NCBI RefSeq assembly: GCF_014596915.1 | Contig: NZ_JACVWU010000022.1 | Span: 1 to 64,000, forward strand | Length of the DNA: 64,000 nt | Reading direction: 5' to 3' | Origin: Streptomyces sp. TRM68416 | GTDB lineage: Bacteria; Actinomycetota; Actinomycetes; Streptomycetales; Streptomycetaceae | In this document: positions 50,365 to 58,541 of the stretch, piece by piece | Numbering within the stretch: position 1 is the first letter of the stretch | Layout: each line of letters opens with the position of its first letter | Program-made: the position numbers and the translations under genes | The notes under the pieces: model-generated | What the model was told of the DNA's origin: nothing | The model's database searches: none | What the model saw: only the letters and a program-made list of their open reading frames with translations

Positions 50365-51561
50365 ATGACGCCTCCCGACGACACCGTCCGCCCCTTCCGC
50401 CTCGCCGTCCCGCAGAGCGACCTCGACGACCTGCACACCCGTCTCGACCTCACCCGCTGGCCGGACGACCTGCCGGGCACGGGGTGGGCGTACGGCGTGC
50501 CGGCGGACTGTCTGCGCGCGCTCGTACGGCACTGGCAGCACTCCTACGACTGGCGCGCGGCCGAGGCCCGGCTCAACGAGTGGCCGCAGTTCACGACCGT
50601 GATCGACGGCTCGAACGTCCACTTCGCCCATGTCCGCTCGCCCGAACCGGACGCCACCCCGCTGATCATCACCCATGGCTGGCCGGGGTCGATCGTGGAG
50701 TTCCTCGACGTGGTCGGGCCGCTCACGGATCCGGTCGCGCACGGCGGCGACCCGGCGGACGCGTTCCATGTGGTGGTACCGAGCATTCCGGGATTCGGAC
50801 TGTCCGGGCCGCCGGCCGACACCGGCTGGGGCGCGGGCCGGGTCGCCGGTGCCTGGGCGGAGCTGATGCGGCGGCTGGGTTACGAGCGGTTCGGCGCCCA
50901 GGGTGGCGACTGGGGGTCGGCGATCTCCCGGGAGCTGGGCCGCCTGTTCCCCGACCGGGTGATCGGCGTGCACCTCAACCTGCTGCCGGGCGCGCAGGCC
51001 ACGCACGAGCCGACGTCCGAGGAACTGGACGCGCTCGACGCCGAGGAGCGGGAGCGGACGCTGCGGTCGTGGCGCCGCTGGCAGGACTGGACGAGCGAGG
51101 GCACCGGGTACGCCGTACTGAACTCCACCCGCCCGCAGACCCTGGCGTACGCGCTCAACGATTCGCCGGTCGGCCAACTGGCGTGGATCGTGGAGAAGTT
51201 CGCCGAGTGGACGGACTCGGAGGGGCTGCCCGAGGAGGCGGTGGACCGGGACCGGATGCTGACGAACGTGATGCTGTACTGGCTGACCGGGACGGCTGGT
51301 TCGGCCGCGCGCATCTACTACGAGCGGGCTCACGACCCGAGTTGGGCCGCGAAGGTCGCCGCGCCGTCGACCGCGCCGACCGCACTGGCCCTCTTCCCGG
51401 GCGAACTGCACCTGCCGCTGCGGCACAAGGCGGACCGGACCGAGAACATCGTGCGCTGGACGGAGCTGGAGCGGGGCGGGCACTTCGCGGCGATGGAGGA
51501 GCCGGATCTGCTCGTCGGCGATGTGCGGGCGTTCTTCCGGCAGTTGCGCGAGCAGGGGTGA
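50365..51561 (+). CDS. Epoxide hydrolase
   Basis: This 398-residue alpha/beta hydrolase has the N-terminal epoxide hydrolase extension (EHN, about 1-100). The HGWPGS oxyanion motif follows near residue 107, then the nucleophile Asp182 in QGGDWGSAI and the catalytic His in GHFAAMEEP. These place it with microsomal-type epoxide hydrolases that open epoxides to diols. ATG 50365 starts the recognised domain. It lies upstream of clpP3 in the same direction but is separated by the PopR-box region. Confidence 0.92.
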   Translation: MTPPDDTVRPFRLAVPQSDLDDLHTRLDLTRWPDDLPGTGWAYGVPADCLRALVRHWQHSYDWRAAEARLNEWPQFTTVIDGSNVHFAHVRSPEPDATPLIITHGWPGSIVEFLDVVGPLTDPVAHGGDPADAFHVVVPSIPGFGLSGPPADTGWGAGRVAGAWAELMRRLGYERFGAQGGDWGSAISRELGRLFPDRVIGVHLNLLPGAQATHEPTSEELDALDAEERERTLRSWRRWQDWTSEGTGYAVLNSTRPQTLAYALNDSPVGQLAWIVEKFAEWTDSEGLPEEAVDRDRMLTNVMLYWLTGTAGSAARIYYERAHDPSWAAKVAAPSTAPTALALFPGELHLPLRHKADRTENIVRWTELERGGHFAAMEEPDLLVGDVRAFFRQLREQG

Positions 51562-51569
51562 TCCGGCGC

Positions 51570-51599
51570 TCTGCCCGTGGCGAATCTGCCGCGGGCAGA
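51570..51599. promoter_or_regulatory. Tandem PopR-box-like palindromes upstream of clpP3
   Basis: The sequence TCTGCC-GCG-GGCAGA (51585-51599) is a perfect fit to the TCTGCC-3N-GGCAGA palindrome that I recall as the PopR binding site of clpP3 in S. lividans. A second, imperfect box, TCTGCC-CGT-GGCGAA, lies directly before it (51570-51584). They sit about 75-100 bases before the clpP3 start, a good position for activation. Confidence 0.85.
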
Positions 51600-51671
51600 G
51601 AAAGCGCTGGCGGGCGGTGTCCGCGGTCAAGAGTGGAGGGGACGGCATCCACGCCACGACCGGGAGGACCG

Positions 51672-52310
51672 ATGACCGCACTGCCCACGCTCGCCCCGCG
51701 GGCGGAGGAGGGGGACACCCCGCCCACCCGCTTCGACGACCATCTGGCCGCCCAACTGCTCGCGCAGCGGATCGTTCTGCTGGGCACCCAGGTCGACGAG
51801 GTTTCCGCGAACCGGGTCTGCGCCCAGTTGCTGATCCTGTCCGCGGAGGATCCGCGCACCGACATCGCCCTGTACATCAACAGCCCGGGCGGCTCGGTGC
51901 ACGCGGGGCTCGCCATCTACGACACGATGCGGCTGATCCCGAACGACGTGGCGACGCTCGCCATGGGCTTCGCGGCCAGCATGGGGCAGTTCCTGCTCAG
52001 CGTCGGCACGCCCGGCAAGCGGTTCTCGCTGCCGAACGCGCGGATCATGATGCATCAGCCGTCGGCGGGCATCGGCGGCACCACCGCGGACATCGAGATC
52101 CAGGCGGAGAACCTGGAGCACACCAAGCGGACCATCGAGCGGCTCACCGCGGAACACACCGGCCAGAGCCCGGAGACCATCTCCCGGGACGGCGACCGCG
52201 ACCGCTGGTTCACGGCCGAGGAGGCCAGGGAGTACGGCATGGTCGACCGGGTGGTGGAGTCCCTCACGGACGTCCGCCCGGCCGCCTCCAAGCGACGGAT
52301 GGGGCTGTAG
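51672..52310 (+). CDS. clpP3: ATP-dependent Clp protease proteolytic subunit ClpP3
   Basis: This 212-residue ClpP has a complete catalytic region: Ser in GFAASMGQFL, His in MMHQPSAGIGG and Asp in the DRDRWFTAEEAREYGMVD stretch. In Streptomyces the clpP3-clpP4 pair is a reserve protease operon turned on by PopR when ClpP1P2 is impaired. The same order, the upstream PopR-box-like sites and a PopR-like gene nearby support this identity. It forms an operon with the next ClpP, starting two bases after its stop. Confidence 0.92.
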   Translation: MTALPTLAPRAEEGDTPPTRFDDHLAAQLLAQRIVLLGTQVDEVSANRVCAQLLILSAEDPRTDIALYINSPGGSVHAGLAIYDTMRLIPNDVATLAMGFAASMGQFLLSVGTPGKRFSLPNARIMMHQPSAGIGGTTADIEIQAENLEHTKRTIERLTAEHTGQSPETISRDGDRDRWFTAEEAREYGMVDRVVESLTDVRPAASKRRMGL

Positions 52311-52312
52311 TC

Positions 52313-52936
52313 ATGGGGAGTTACCCGATGTCCATGGGGAGTTACACGATTCCGAACGTCATCGAGCGCACTCCGCAGGGCGAGCGGTCCTTCGACGTGT
52401 TCAGCCGGCTGCTCAACGAGCGGATCATCTTCCTCGGCACGGAGATCGACGACGGGGTCGCCAATGTGGTCATCGCGCAACTGCTCCATCTGGAGTCGTC
52501 GGCGCCGGAGAACGAGATCGCAATCTACCTCAACTCGCCCGGCGGCTCGTTCACTTCGCTGATGGCGATCTACGACACGATGACCTACGTCCAGGCGCCG
52601 GTCTCCACGTTCTGTGTGGGACAGGCGGCGTCCACGGCGGCCGTGCTGCTGGCCGGCGGGGATCCCGGGCGGCGGTTCGTGCTGGAGCACGCGCGGGTGC
52701 TGCTGGGGCAGCCGGCCACCGGCGGCAGCCGGGGCACGGTCTCCGACCTCGCCCTCCAGGCCAAGGAGATGGTCCGGATCCGCTCCCAGGTCGAGGAGGT
52801 CCTGTCGCGCCACACCCACCACGACGTGGCCACGCTGCGCGCGGACATGGACCGCGACAAGGTGTTCACCGCGGAGGAGGCGGTGGCCTACGGCCTGGCC
52901 GACGAGGTGGTGAGCCGGCGCCTCGCACGGGTCTGA
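52313..52936 (+). CDS. clpP4: ClpP4 subunit with the usual catalytic His replaced by Gly
   Basis: This ClpP family subunit of 207 residues has the nucleophile Ser in VGQAASTAAVLL and the aspartate region DMDRDKVFTAEEAVAYGLAD. The His that follows MM in ClpP3 (MMHQP) is Gly here (LLGQPATGG), so the triad is incomplete. It may act as a non-catalytic partner in a mixed ring with ClpP3. The start is ambiguous. A near-perfect 21-base tandem duplication (about 52313-52350) gives ATGs at 52313, 52328 and 52334; 52328 has the best spacing to GGGGAG, and 52313 would couple to the clpP3 stop. Confidence 0.85.
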   Translation: MGSYPMSMGSYTIPNVIERTPQGERSFDVFSRLLNERIIFLGTEIDDGVANVVIAQLLHLESSAPENEIAIYLNSPGGSFTSLMAIYDTMTYVQAPVSTFCVGQAASTAAVLLAGGDPGRRFVLEHARVLLGQPATGGSRGTVSDLALQAKEMVRIRSQVEEVLSRHTHHDVATLRADMDRDKVFTAEEAVAYGLADEVVSRRLARV

Positions 52937-52970
52937 GTCGCCGGGGCCGTCGCGGTCGGGCGGCCAAGCA

Positions 52971-53110
52971 CAGTCGGCCGGACGCAGTCGGCCAGGCAGA
53001 GTCTGCCGTGCACTGCTGGCCGGACACAGTCGGCCGGGGGCTGTCGGCCGGGCGCAGTCGGCCGGGCACAGGGCGTCGTGGTCAGGCGGCCAGGCACAGG
53101 CCGTCGTGGG
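52971..53110. repeat. Ten-unit 14-bp tandem array overlapping the popR 3' end
   Basis: Units starting at 52971, 52985, 52999, 53013, 53027, 53041, 53055, 53069, 53083 and 53097 share a CAGTCGGCCG-type core. The first seven are well conserved and the last three decay. The array fills the gap between clpP4 and popR and enters popR's C-terminal codons. Confidence 0.8.
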
Positions 53111-53504
53111 ACGAGCCGGCCGTGCCGCTGCTCCTGGCGGAGCTGTGCCGACTGCTCAGGCGGATCAGTTCGCCCTGCGCCCGGGACAGCAGGTCACCGA
53201 GGCCCAGTCCCAGGGCGTGGGCGGCGGCCGCGAGCACCTCCGAGGAGGCCTCCTTGCGGCCGCGCTCCACCTCGGAGAGGTAGGGCATGGAGATCCGGGC
53301 GGCGTCGGCGACGTCCTTCAGGGTGCGCTCCTGGGCGAGGCGCTCGCCGCGCAGGACGTCACCGATCAGGTCGCGCCACAGGGGTTCCCTGGGTGCGGGT
53401 GCTCCGGGCCGTCCCGGCCCCCGGGGTGCGGTCGGGGCGGCCGGGCCGGCGGCCTTGGGACGCAGCGGGACGACGCGGGCTTGGTCGGGCGCTCGGTTGC
53501 TCAC
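53082..53504 (-). CDS. popR: PopR-like Xre/ClgR family transcriptional activator
   Basis: This 140-residue regulator has a ClgR/PopR-type Xre helix-turn-helix (about 60-110), with RTLKDVADAARISMPYLSEVERGRKEASSEVL split over residues 63-94. PopR activates clpP3-clpP4 and is itself degraded by the ClpP1P2 protease through C-terminal alanines; this protein ends in LAA, matching that degron. Together with the upstream palindromes and convergent position this strongly supports the name. GTG 53504 starts the frame. The degron codons are inside the 14-bp tandem array. Confidence 0.9.
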   Translation of the reverse strand: MSNRAPDQARVVPLRPKAAGPAAPTAPRGPGRPGAPAPREPLWRDLIGDVLRGERLAQERTLKDVADAARISMPYLSEVERGRKEASSEVLAAAAHALGLGLGDLLSRAQGELIRLSSRHSSARSSGTAGSSHDGLCLAA

Positions 53505-53604
53505 CCGTTCAGCCTAGGAGCCATGGCCGTCGGAGCAAGGGATCGGCGTTCCGCCCTGGGGGAAATCAGCGGAACCGGCGGGTCCGGGTCCCCGCCGGTG
53601 ACGG

Positions 53605-54060
53605 TCAGCCGCCGCCGAGCCGCACCACCGCGCGGACCCGCTTGCCGACCGGTACGCGTTCGACGGCGACCTCGGCGGCGAGAGCGTGCACTATTTCCAG
53701 GCCGTGCCGGCCGACGCGCTCGGGGTCCCGGCCGTAGCGCCGGGGCAGGGCGGCGCTGCTGTCGTAGACGGAGACCGCGATGCGGGTGTCCGTGCCCTCC
53801 AGGTCGAGGATGTAGGGACCGTTGCTGTGCCGGTCGGCGTTGGTGACCAGTTCGCTCACCACGAGGAGCAGTTCCTCCTCGGTGCGGGCACCGATCTCGG
53901 CGCACCATTCGGTGCGGAGCCGGCCGACGAAGCGGGCGGCGAAGGAGCGCGCCTCGGCGATGCAGCCGGGCTCGCCGCTGTAGTGCGCGGCCCGCCGCAG
54001 CGGTTCCACGGGCACGTCGAAACCAGTCGGAATCACTGACCCGTCCACCTGCTCGATCAT
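53605..54060 (-). CDS. ATP-binding anti-sigma factor-like protein (HATPase_c)
   Basis: This 151-residue RsbW/SpoIIAB-like HATPase has an N box, LLLVVSELVTNADRHSNG, near residues 65-82 and a later G box, RVGRHGLEIVHAL. Such proteins bind and may phosphorylate anti-anti-sigma factors, but no partner STAS or sigma gene is adjacent. ATG 54060 is the best start; the frame runs further to 54162. It lies upstream of popR on the same strand with a 100-base gap. Confidence 0.85.
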   Translation of the reverse strand: MIEQVDGSVIPTGFDVPVEPLRRAAHYSGEPGCIAEARSFAARFVGRLRTEWCAEIGARTEEELLLVVSELVTNADRHSNGPYILDLEGTDTRIAVSVYDSSAALPRRYGRDPERVGRHGLEIVHALAAEVAVERVPVGKRVRAVVRLGGG

Positions 54061-54158
54061 GCGTTTCTCTCTCGGGAAGCCGGCCCGGCCGGATGCTGCT
54101 GCACCAGGGCTCGTACCCCGTGCCCGGCGCGGCAGTCCCCGTCGCGGTTTCGGCTGTG

Positions 54159-55409
54159 TCACACCTCCGGTGACTGCGCGCTCGGGAACGCGGGGGCCGA
54201 CTGCGTCGTCGTGGCCGCCGTGTCGGAGGCGAGCGGCGGCTCGGGGGCGGACGTCTCGGGCGTGTCGGGCGTTTCCGGTTCAGTCGTCGAGGGTTCGGGG
54301 GACGGCGATTCGGACTCCGGGGGCGTGGTGGAGGGGCCGGTCGAGGTCGGCGGGCAGGACGTCTCCGCGCCGGTGGGCGTGCCGCTCGGTGTGCCGGTGG
54401 GCGTGCCCGTGGCCGTCGGTGGACAGGGGGTCGTGCTGCCGGGGGACGGCGTCGGCGTCTCCGAGGGTTCCTCGCTCACCGACGGGGACGGCTCGTGGGC
54501 CGGCGGGTCGGTCTTCTCGTCCTTGCCGCCGGTGTCGCCGGGCTCCCGGTGGAACCAGTCGTCGCGGTCGGGGTCGTAGACGACGAAGACGTTGATGACG
54601 ACGGTCGCGGGAGAGACCACCACGACGTTCGAGGGGCGGTACGACGGCCAGGAGTCGCCGGTGTGCTTCGGTGCGGTCTGCTGGGCGACCGGCGGGGTCA
54701 GCGGGTTGCCGCAGGCGCAGCGCACCCGGGGCACTCCGCGGTCGTCGACGAGGACGGCGGTGCCGGTCTGGAGGACGGCCTGGTAGCTGGTGGCGGCGCC
54801 GTCGCGGTAGCCGTGGTTGGTGACGCGGGTGTCCATGCGCAGTTGCAGGGGGGTCAGCGCGCGCAGGTAGGCGGGGACGCCGGAGGGGTCGACGCCGGCG
54901 ACGGAGGCGAAGGCGCGGTTCTTGTCGGGCTGCGCCTGGAGCGCCTTGATCTGCCGCTCGACGTCGCACGCGGCGACGTTGCGGGTGCCGCCGTACAGGC
55001 CGGGCGCGCCGCCGTCGACTCCGCGCACCGCGCCCGCCGAGGCGGATTCGGTGGCCGGGGAGGCGGAGACGGGCGGGGCGGAGCTGTCCGTGGCGGTGGA
55101 TTCGGTGAACGGGTCGGGGCCCGTCTTGGAGGCGGCCTGGAGGAAGACCTCGCCGTCGGAGCCGGAGCCGCCGCCGGTGCGGCTGAAGACGACGGCGAGG
55201 ACCACGGCGGCCGCCACGACGGTGGCGAGCACGGCGATGCGGGGCACGGAACGCCACCAGGGGCGGTGGGGTTCCGGTCCGGGGCCGGTGCTCCCGCCGC
55301 CGCTGCCCGGAGGCTGGGAGGGCGGGCCGGAGGGCGGCTGCGAGGGACCCGACAGGGGGCCCGAGGGGGGTCCTGTGGGGCGGCCGGAGGACGGAGGTTC
55401 GACGCTCAC
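54159..55409 (-). CDS. Membrane-anchored DUF6777-type protein
   Basis: This 416-residue protein starts with a Pro/Gly/Ser-rich cytoplasmic tail (residues 5-58) and has one transmembrane helix at about 66-86. An extracellular domain (about 96-300) contains GEVFLQAASKTGPDPF, the pattern I associate with DUF6777, and a Cys pair in VRCACGNPLTPP. A Ser/Pro/Thr-rich low-complexity tail follows (about 305-410). The tail is typical of wall-spanning proteins. GTG 55409 has AAGAAGGG upstream. Proteins like this are often encoded beside Ser/Thr kinases, as here. Function is unknown. Confidence 0.75.
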   Translation of the reverse strand: MSVEPPSSGRPTGPPSGPLSGPSQPPSGPPSQPPGSGGGSTGPGPEPHRPWWRSVPRIAVLATVVAAAVVLAVVFSRTGGGSGSDGEVFLQAASKTGPDPFTESTATDSSAPPVSASPATESASAGAVRGVDGGAPGLYGGTRNVAACDVERQIKALQAQPDKNRAFASVAGVDPSGVPAYLRALTPLQLRMDTRVTNHGYRDGAATSYQAVLQTGTAVLVDDRGVPRVRCACGNPLTPPVAQQTAPKHTGDSWPSYRPSNVVVVSPATVVINVFVVYDPDRDDWFHREPGDTGGKDEKTDPPAHEPSPSVSEEPSETPTPSPGSTTPCPPTATGTPTGTPSGTPTGAETSCPPTSTGPSTTPPESESPSPEPSTTEPETPDTPETSAPEPPLASDTAATTTQSAPAFPSAQSPEV

Positions 55410-55571
55410 GAGCCCTTCTTCCCGATGTGGGATCCCGGCGGATTTCATGCGTTTACACCGCTTTGGTCCACATCCGACACCATTGTGTGCTCCGATCGGG
55501 TGCAGTCCGCAAGCCGACGCGGACGGACCTCCCGGCAGGCGGGTCCGGCGGCGGCTGCTTAGCGTGGCAGG

Positions 55572-56843
55572 GTGAGTCCGCGAACCCCCTCCGACCAGGC
55601 ACTCCCCCGTCACGGCTGGGCGCAGGCCGGTGTCGCCGTGCTGGCCGCGGTGCTCGCGATGGGGGTGGTCGCCGCGCTGGGACTGTGGGCGGCCGGCGCG
55701 AGGGACCTGCCGGACAACGCCTTCCCGCGGGTGGTGGCCGCGACGGTGGTCACGGCCGTCGGCGGCACCGTCGAGCTGTCGGGGACGGCCGGCGGGCTCG
55801 CCGAGTCCGACGCGGACCTGACCGTCGTACCCCTGTCCGTGACGCTTGTCGGCGCCCTCGTCCTGGCCGCCGGTTTCCTGCGGCCGCTGCGCCACCGGGC
55901 CGTCGCCGGGGCGCGCGAACTGGCCGGGTGGGCCGCCCGCCTGGGCGCGCTGTGGCTGCTGGCCCTGCTCGGCCTGGCCCTGGCCGCCCGCCAGACCTTC
56001 GCCGTGTCCCTCGGCGACGACGCGCTCGCCGACCTCGGTGACCTGTTCGGCGTCTCGCCGGAGGTCGGCTTCACCACGGACGTGCCGCTGACGCTGCTGT
56101 TCGGCCTGCTGTGGGCGGCGGGCGTGCTGGTGCTGGCCCTGCTGGTGTCGCGGGGCGCTCCGCTGCCGGCCCGGCTGCTGCAGTTCCAGGAGTCGGTGCG
56201 GCCCGCCGCGTACGCCATGGTCGTGCTGCTGCTCGCGAACGTCGTGCTGGGCGCCGTCGTCGGTCTGGTGGTGGCGGTGACGCGCGGTCACGCGGCGGAG
56301 ACGCTCGCCGTGCTGCTGCTCGGCCTGCCCAACCTGGTATGGCTCGCGCTCACCATCGGCCTCGGCGCCACCTGGGAGGGCCGGGTCGACGGGCCGTTCG
56401 GGCTGCCGATGCCGCACGTCCTGGACGAGGTGCTGCGCGGTTCCGACACCGCGACGCTCAACCTGAGCACGCTCTCCGACCATGACGGCCGGGTGTGGTG
56501 GCTGGTCGCCGTCGAGGCGGTGCTGCTGCTCGCCGCCGCGTTCGTCATGGCGGCCCGCTCGCCGCGCCGGATGCAGGCCTGGCAGCACGCGGTGCACCTG
56601 GCGGTGGCGCTGACCCTGACCGTCCTGATGATCTGCCTGGTCGGCCGGATCTCCGCGCACTACGGCCTGTCGGTGCTCGGCATCGGGGACCTCGGCGGCG
56701 ATCTGGGCGGGAAGCTGTTCCTGGAACCACGGCTGTGGACCGCGCTGGGCTTCGCCGCCCTGTGGGGCCTGATCGCGGGCCCGCTCGGCGGCCTGCTGGC
56801 GGGGCCGGTGCACCGGCGCGGCGCGGTGGAGACGGAGCGCTGA
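55572..56843 (+). CDS. Streptophobe-type integral membrane protein
   Basis: This 423-residue membrane protein has about nine hydrophobic segments, starting at 17-40 and ending near 410, and a short extracellular stretch with DLPDNAFPRVVAATVVTAVGG near 45-65. It matches the Streptomyces streptophobe family, whose name reflects its restriction to these bacteria. No catalytic motif is visible. It diverges from the DUF6777 gene and is convergent with the kinase gene. Start is GTG 55572. Confidence 0.82.
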   Translation: MSPRTPSDQALPRHGWAQAGVAVLAAVLAMGVVAALGLWAAGARDLPDNAFPRVVAATVVTAVGGTVELSGTAGGLAESDADLTVVPLSVTLVGALVLAAGFLRPLRHRAVAGARELAGWAARLGALWLLALLGLALAARQTFAVSLGDDALADLGDLFGVSPEVGFTTDVPLTLLFGLLWAAGVLVLALLVSRGAPLPARLLQFQESVRPAAYAMVVLLLANVVLGAVVGLVVAVTRGHAAETLAVLLLGLPNLVWLALTIGLGATWEGRVDGPFGLPMPHVLDEVLRGSDTATLNLSTLSDHDGRVWWLVAVEAVLLLAAAFVMAARSPRRMQAWQHAVHLAVALTLTVLMICLVGRISAHYGLSVLGIGDLGGDLGGKLFLEPRLWTALGFAALWGLIAGPLGGLLAGPVHRRGAVETER

Positions 56844-56938
56844 GACCGGGCGGTCGAGTCGGCCGACGGTGACGAGCGGGGCGGGCCGTGCGGAACGTCT
56901 CCACGGCTCCGAGAACACCCCCGGTGAACACCCCCCGG

Positions 56939-57970
56939 TCACCAAGGTGTTCGGGAGGCAGCCGCTGGTGCCTCGCTTCGGCCCACGGGGGCGAAGACGG
57001 GTTCAGCCCACCGCGGCGGTGCCTTGGGGCCGTCCGCGCTCTCCTCCACGGCCTTCAGGTCGACCTGTGTCGCCGGATGGCCGAGGTCCCCGGCGCCCCG
57101 GAAGGCAGTGCGCAGGGCGGCGACGAAGGCGAGGCAGGAGTCGTAGCGGTCGTCGGGGCTCTTGGCCAGGGCGCGGGCGAAGACGGCGTCGACCGCGGTG
57201 GGCAGGTCGGGGCGGGCCTCGGTGAGCGGGGGCGGGTCGTCGTACTGGTGGGCCCAGAGCAGGGCCATGTCGTCGTCGCGCCGGAAGGGCGGGCGGCCCG
57301 CCAGGCATTCGTGGACGACGCAGGCGAACCCGTACACGTCGCAGCGGGCATCGACCGGCTTGCCCGAGATCTGCTCGGGGGCCACGTAGTCGAGGGTGCC
57401 GACGAACTGGCCGACCGTGGTGAACCCGGTCAGCGACAGGGACTTCTTGGTGAGTCCGAAGTCGGTGAGGTAGGCGTGCTCGGGGTGGTCGCTGTCGGTG
57501 CCGCGGGCGACCAGGATGTTGCCGGGTTTCACGTCCCGGTGGACGAGCCCGTGCTCGTGGGCCGCGTCGAGTGCGGAGGCGACCTGGGCGGCGATGCGGA
57601 CGGTCGCGGCGGGCGTCAACGGGCCCTCGCGGTCCAGGAGATGGCGCAGGTCGCGGCCGGCGACGTAGCGCATGGCGATGTACAGGACGCCGTCCGTCTC
57701 GCCGGCCTCGAAGACCGGCACGATGTGCGGGTGGTCGATCGCGGCGGCGGCCCGGGACTCGTGGGTGAAGCGGCGGCGGAAGGTGTCGTTGCGGGCGAGT
57801 TCGGGGGCGAGCAGCTTGAGGGCGACGGTGCGCTCCAGGCGCAGGTCGCGGGCGCGGTAGACGACGGCCATGCCGCCGCGGCCGATCTCGCGCTCGATGC
57901 GGTAGCCGGCGATCTGCTTGCCGACCAGCTCGGAGGGCCGGCCGGAGAACAGGCTTGCCTCACGGGCCAT
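56939..57970 (-). CDS. Ser/Thr protein kinase
   Basis: This cytoplasmic Hanks-type kinase of 343 residues has a complete catalytic set: the glycine-rich loop IGRGGMAVVYRARD (about 29-42), the ATP lysine in TVALKLL, HRDVKPGNILV, DFGLT and YVAPEQISG. No transmembrane helix or PASTA domain follows, so it is not a PknB type with a sensor. It overlaps the upstream gene by 11 bases and belongs with the two genes beyond it, including a double-FHA protein that could bind its phospho-threonine targets. Confidence 0.93.
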   Translation of the reverse strand: MAREASLFSGRPSELVGKQIAGYRIEREIGRGGMAVVYRARDLRLERTVALKLLAPELARNDTFRRRFTHESRAAAAIDHPHIVPVFEAGETDGVLYIAMRYVAGRDLRHLLDREGPLTPAATVRIAAQVASALDAAHEHGLVHRDVKPGNILVARGTDSDHPEHAYLTDFGLTKKSLSLTGFTTVGQFVGTLDYVAPEQISGKPVDARCDVYGFACVVHECLAGRPPFRRDDDMALLWAHQYDDPPPLTEARPDLPTAVDAVFARALAKSPDDRYDSCLAFVAALRTAFRGAGDLGHPATQVDLKAVEESADGPKAPPRWAEPVFAPVGRSEAPAAASRTPW

Positions 57971-58532
57971 CGGGGGTCACCACCTGGGTGGGGGCGTGAC
58001 CGGCGCCCGGGGTGGCGGTGGGGGGCGCTTCGTCCGGTGTGGCGGTGCGGGGCGCATCGTCCGGGGCGTAGGTGCTCAGTCGCAGGCCGTCCGCGTAGGC
58101 CCACCGTCCGCGTTCGGCGTCGTAGAGCCAGATGTGCTCGCCGTCGACGACGACGCCGATCCGCAGGCCGCGGGTGCGGCCGCGGAACGACTCGCCGTCC
58201 AGGCCGCCCGCCGCCAGCTCCTCCACGGCGGCCCGGTAGCGGGCGAGGGTCTGTTCGGCGCGGGCGAGCTGCGGGCGCGGGTCGGCGGTGCGGGCCAGGG
58301 ATGCGTCGGCGGTGGGCGGGTCCTGGGGTACGGCGATCAGGCGGCGGCCGTCGACCCAGGCGGACCAGCCGTTGGCGCACAGCACCCGCGCCCAGTCGCC
58401 GCGCCGTTCGCTGAGCTGCACCGGCAGCAGCGGGTCGAGGGCCACGGTGGGCCGGGCGGGGTCGGGGGCCTCCCAGGCGGGCATCCCGTGCTGCGGGACG
58501 ACGTGGGTGGGCAGGAAGCCGGGGGTCGCCAT
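57960..58532 (-). CDS. Hypothetical protein with SH3-like region
   Basis: This 190-residue protein is not recognised. Residues 25-70 read like a bacterial SH3-type repeat (VQLSERRGDWARVLCANGWSAWVDGRRL), which in actinomycetes often precedes wall-binding or signalling modules. A long charged helix (about 82-110) and a second beta segment (about 120-150) follow, then a Pro/Thr-rich tail that overlaps the kinase start. It sits between the FHA-ABC protein and the kinase, with gaps of nine bases and an 11-base overlap, so it is a member of that operon. Confidence 0.7.
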   Translation of the reverse strand: MATPGFLPTHVVPQHGMPAWEAPDPARPTVALDPLLPVQLSERRGDWARVLCANGWSAWVDGRRLIAVPQDPPTADASLARTADPRPQLARAEQTLARYRAAVEELAAGGLDGESFRGRTRGLRIGVVVDGEHIWLYDAERGRWAYADGLRLSTYAPDDAPRTATPDEAPPTATPGAGHAPTQVVTPDGP

Positions 58533-58541
58533 GGGGTGGGC

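Noticed and set aside
52971..53110. CRISPR or origin iterons in the clpP4-popR gap
   Set aside because: A 14-base contiguous period without spacers, no cas genes and no replication protein nearby.
54159..56945. A 928-residue reverse open frame
   Set aside because: It is a high-GC artefact extending antisense to the streptophobe gene; the real protein starts at 55409.
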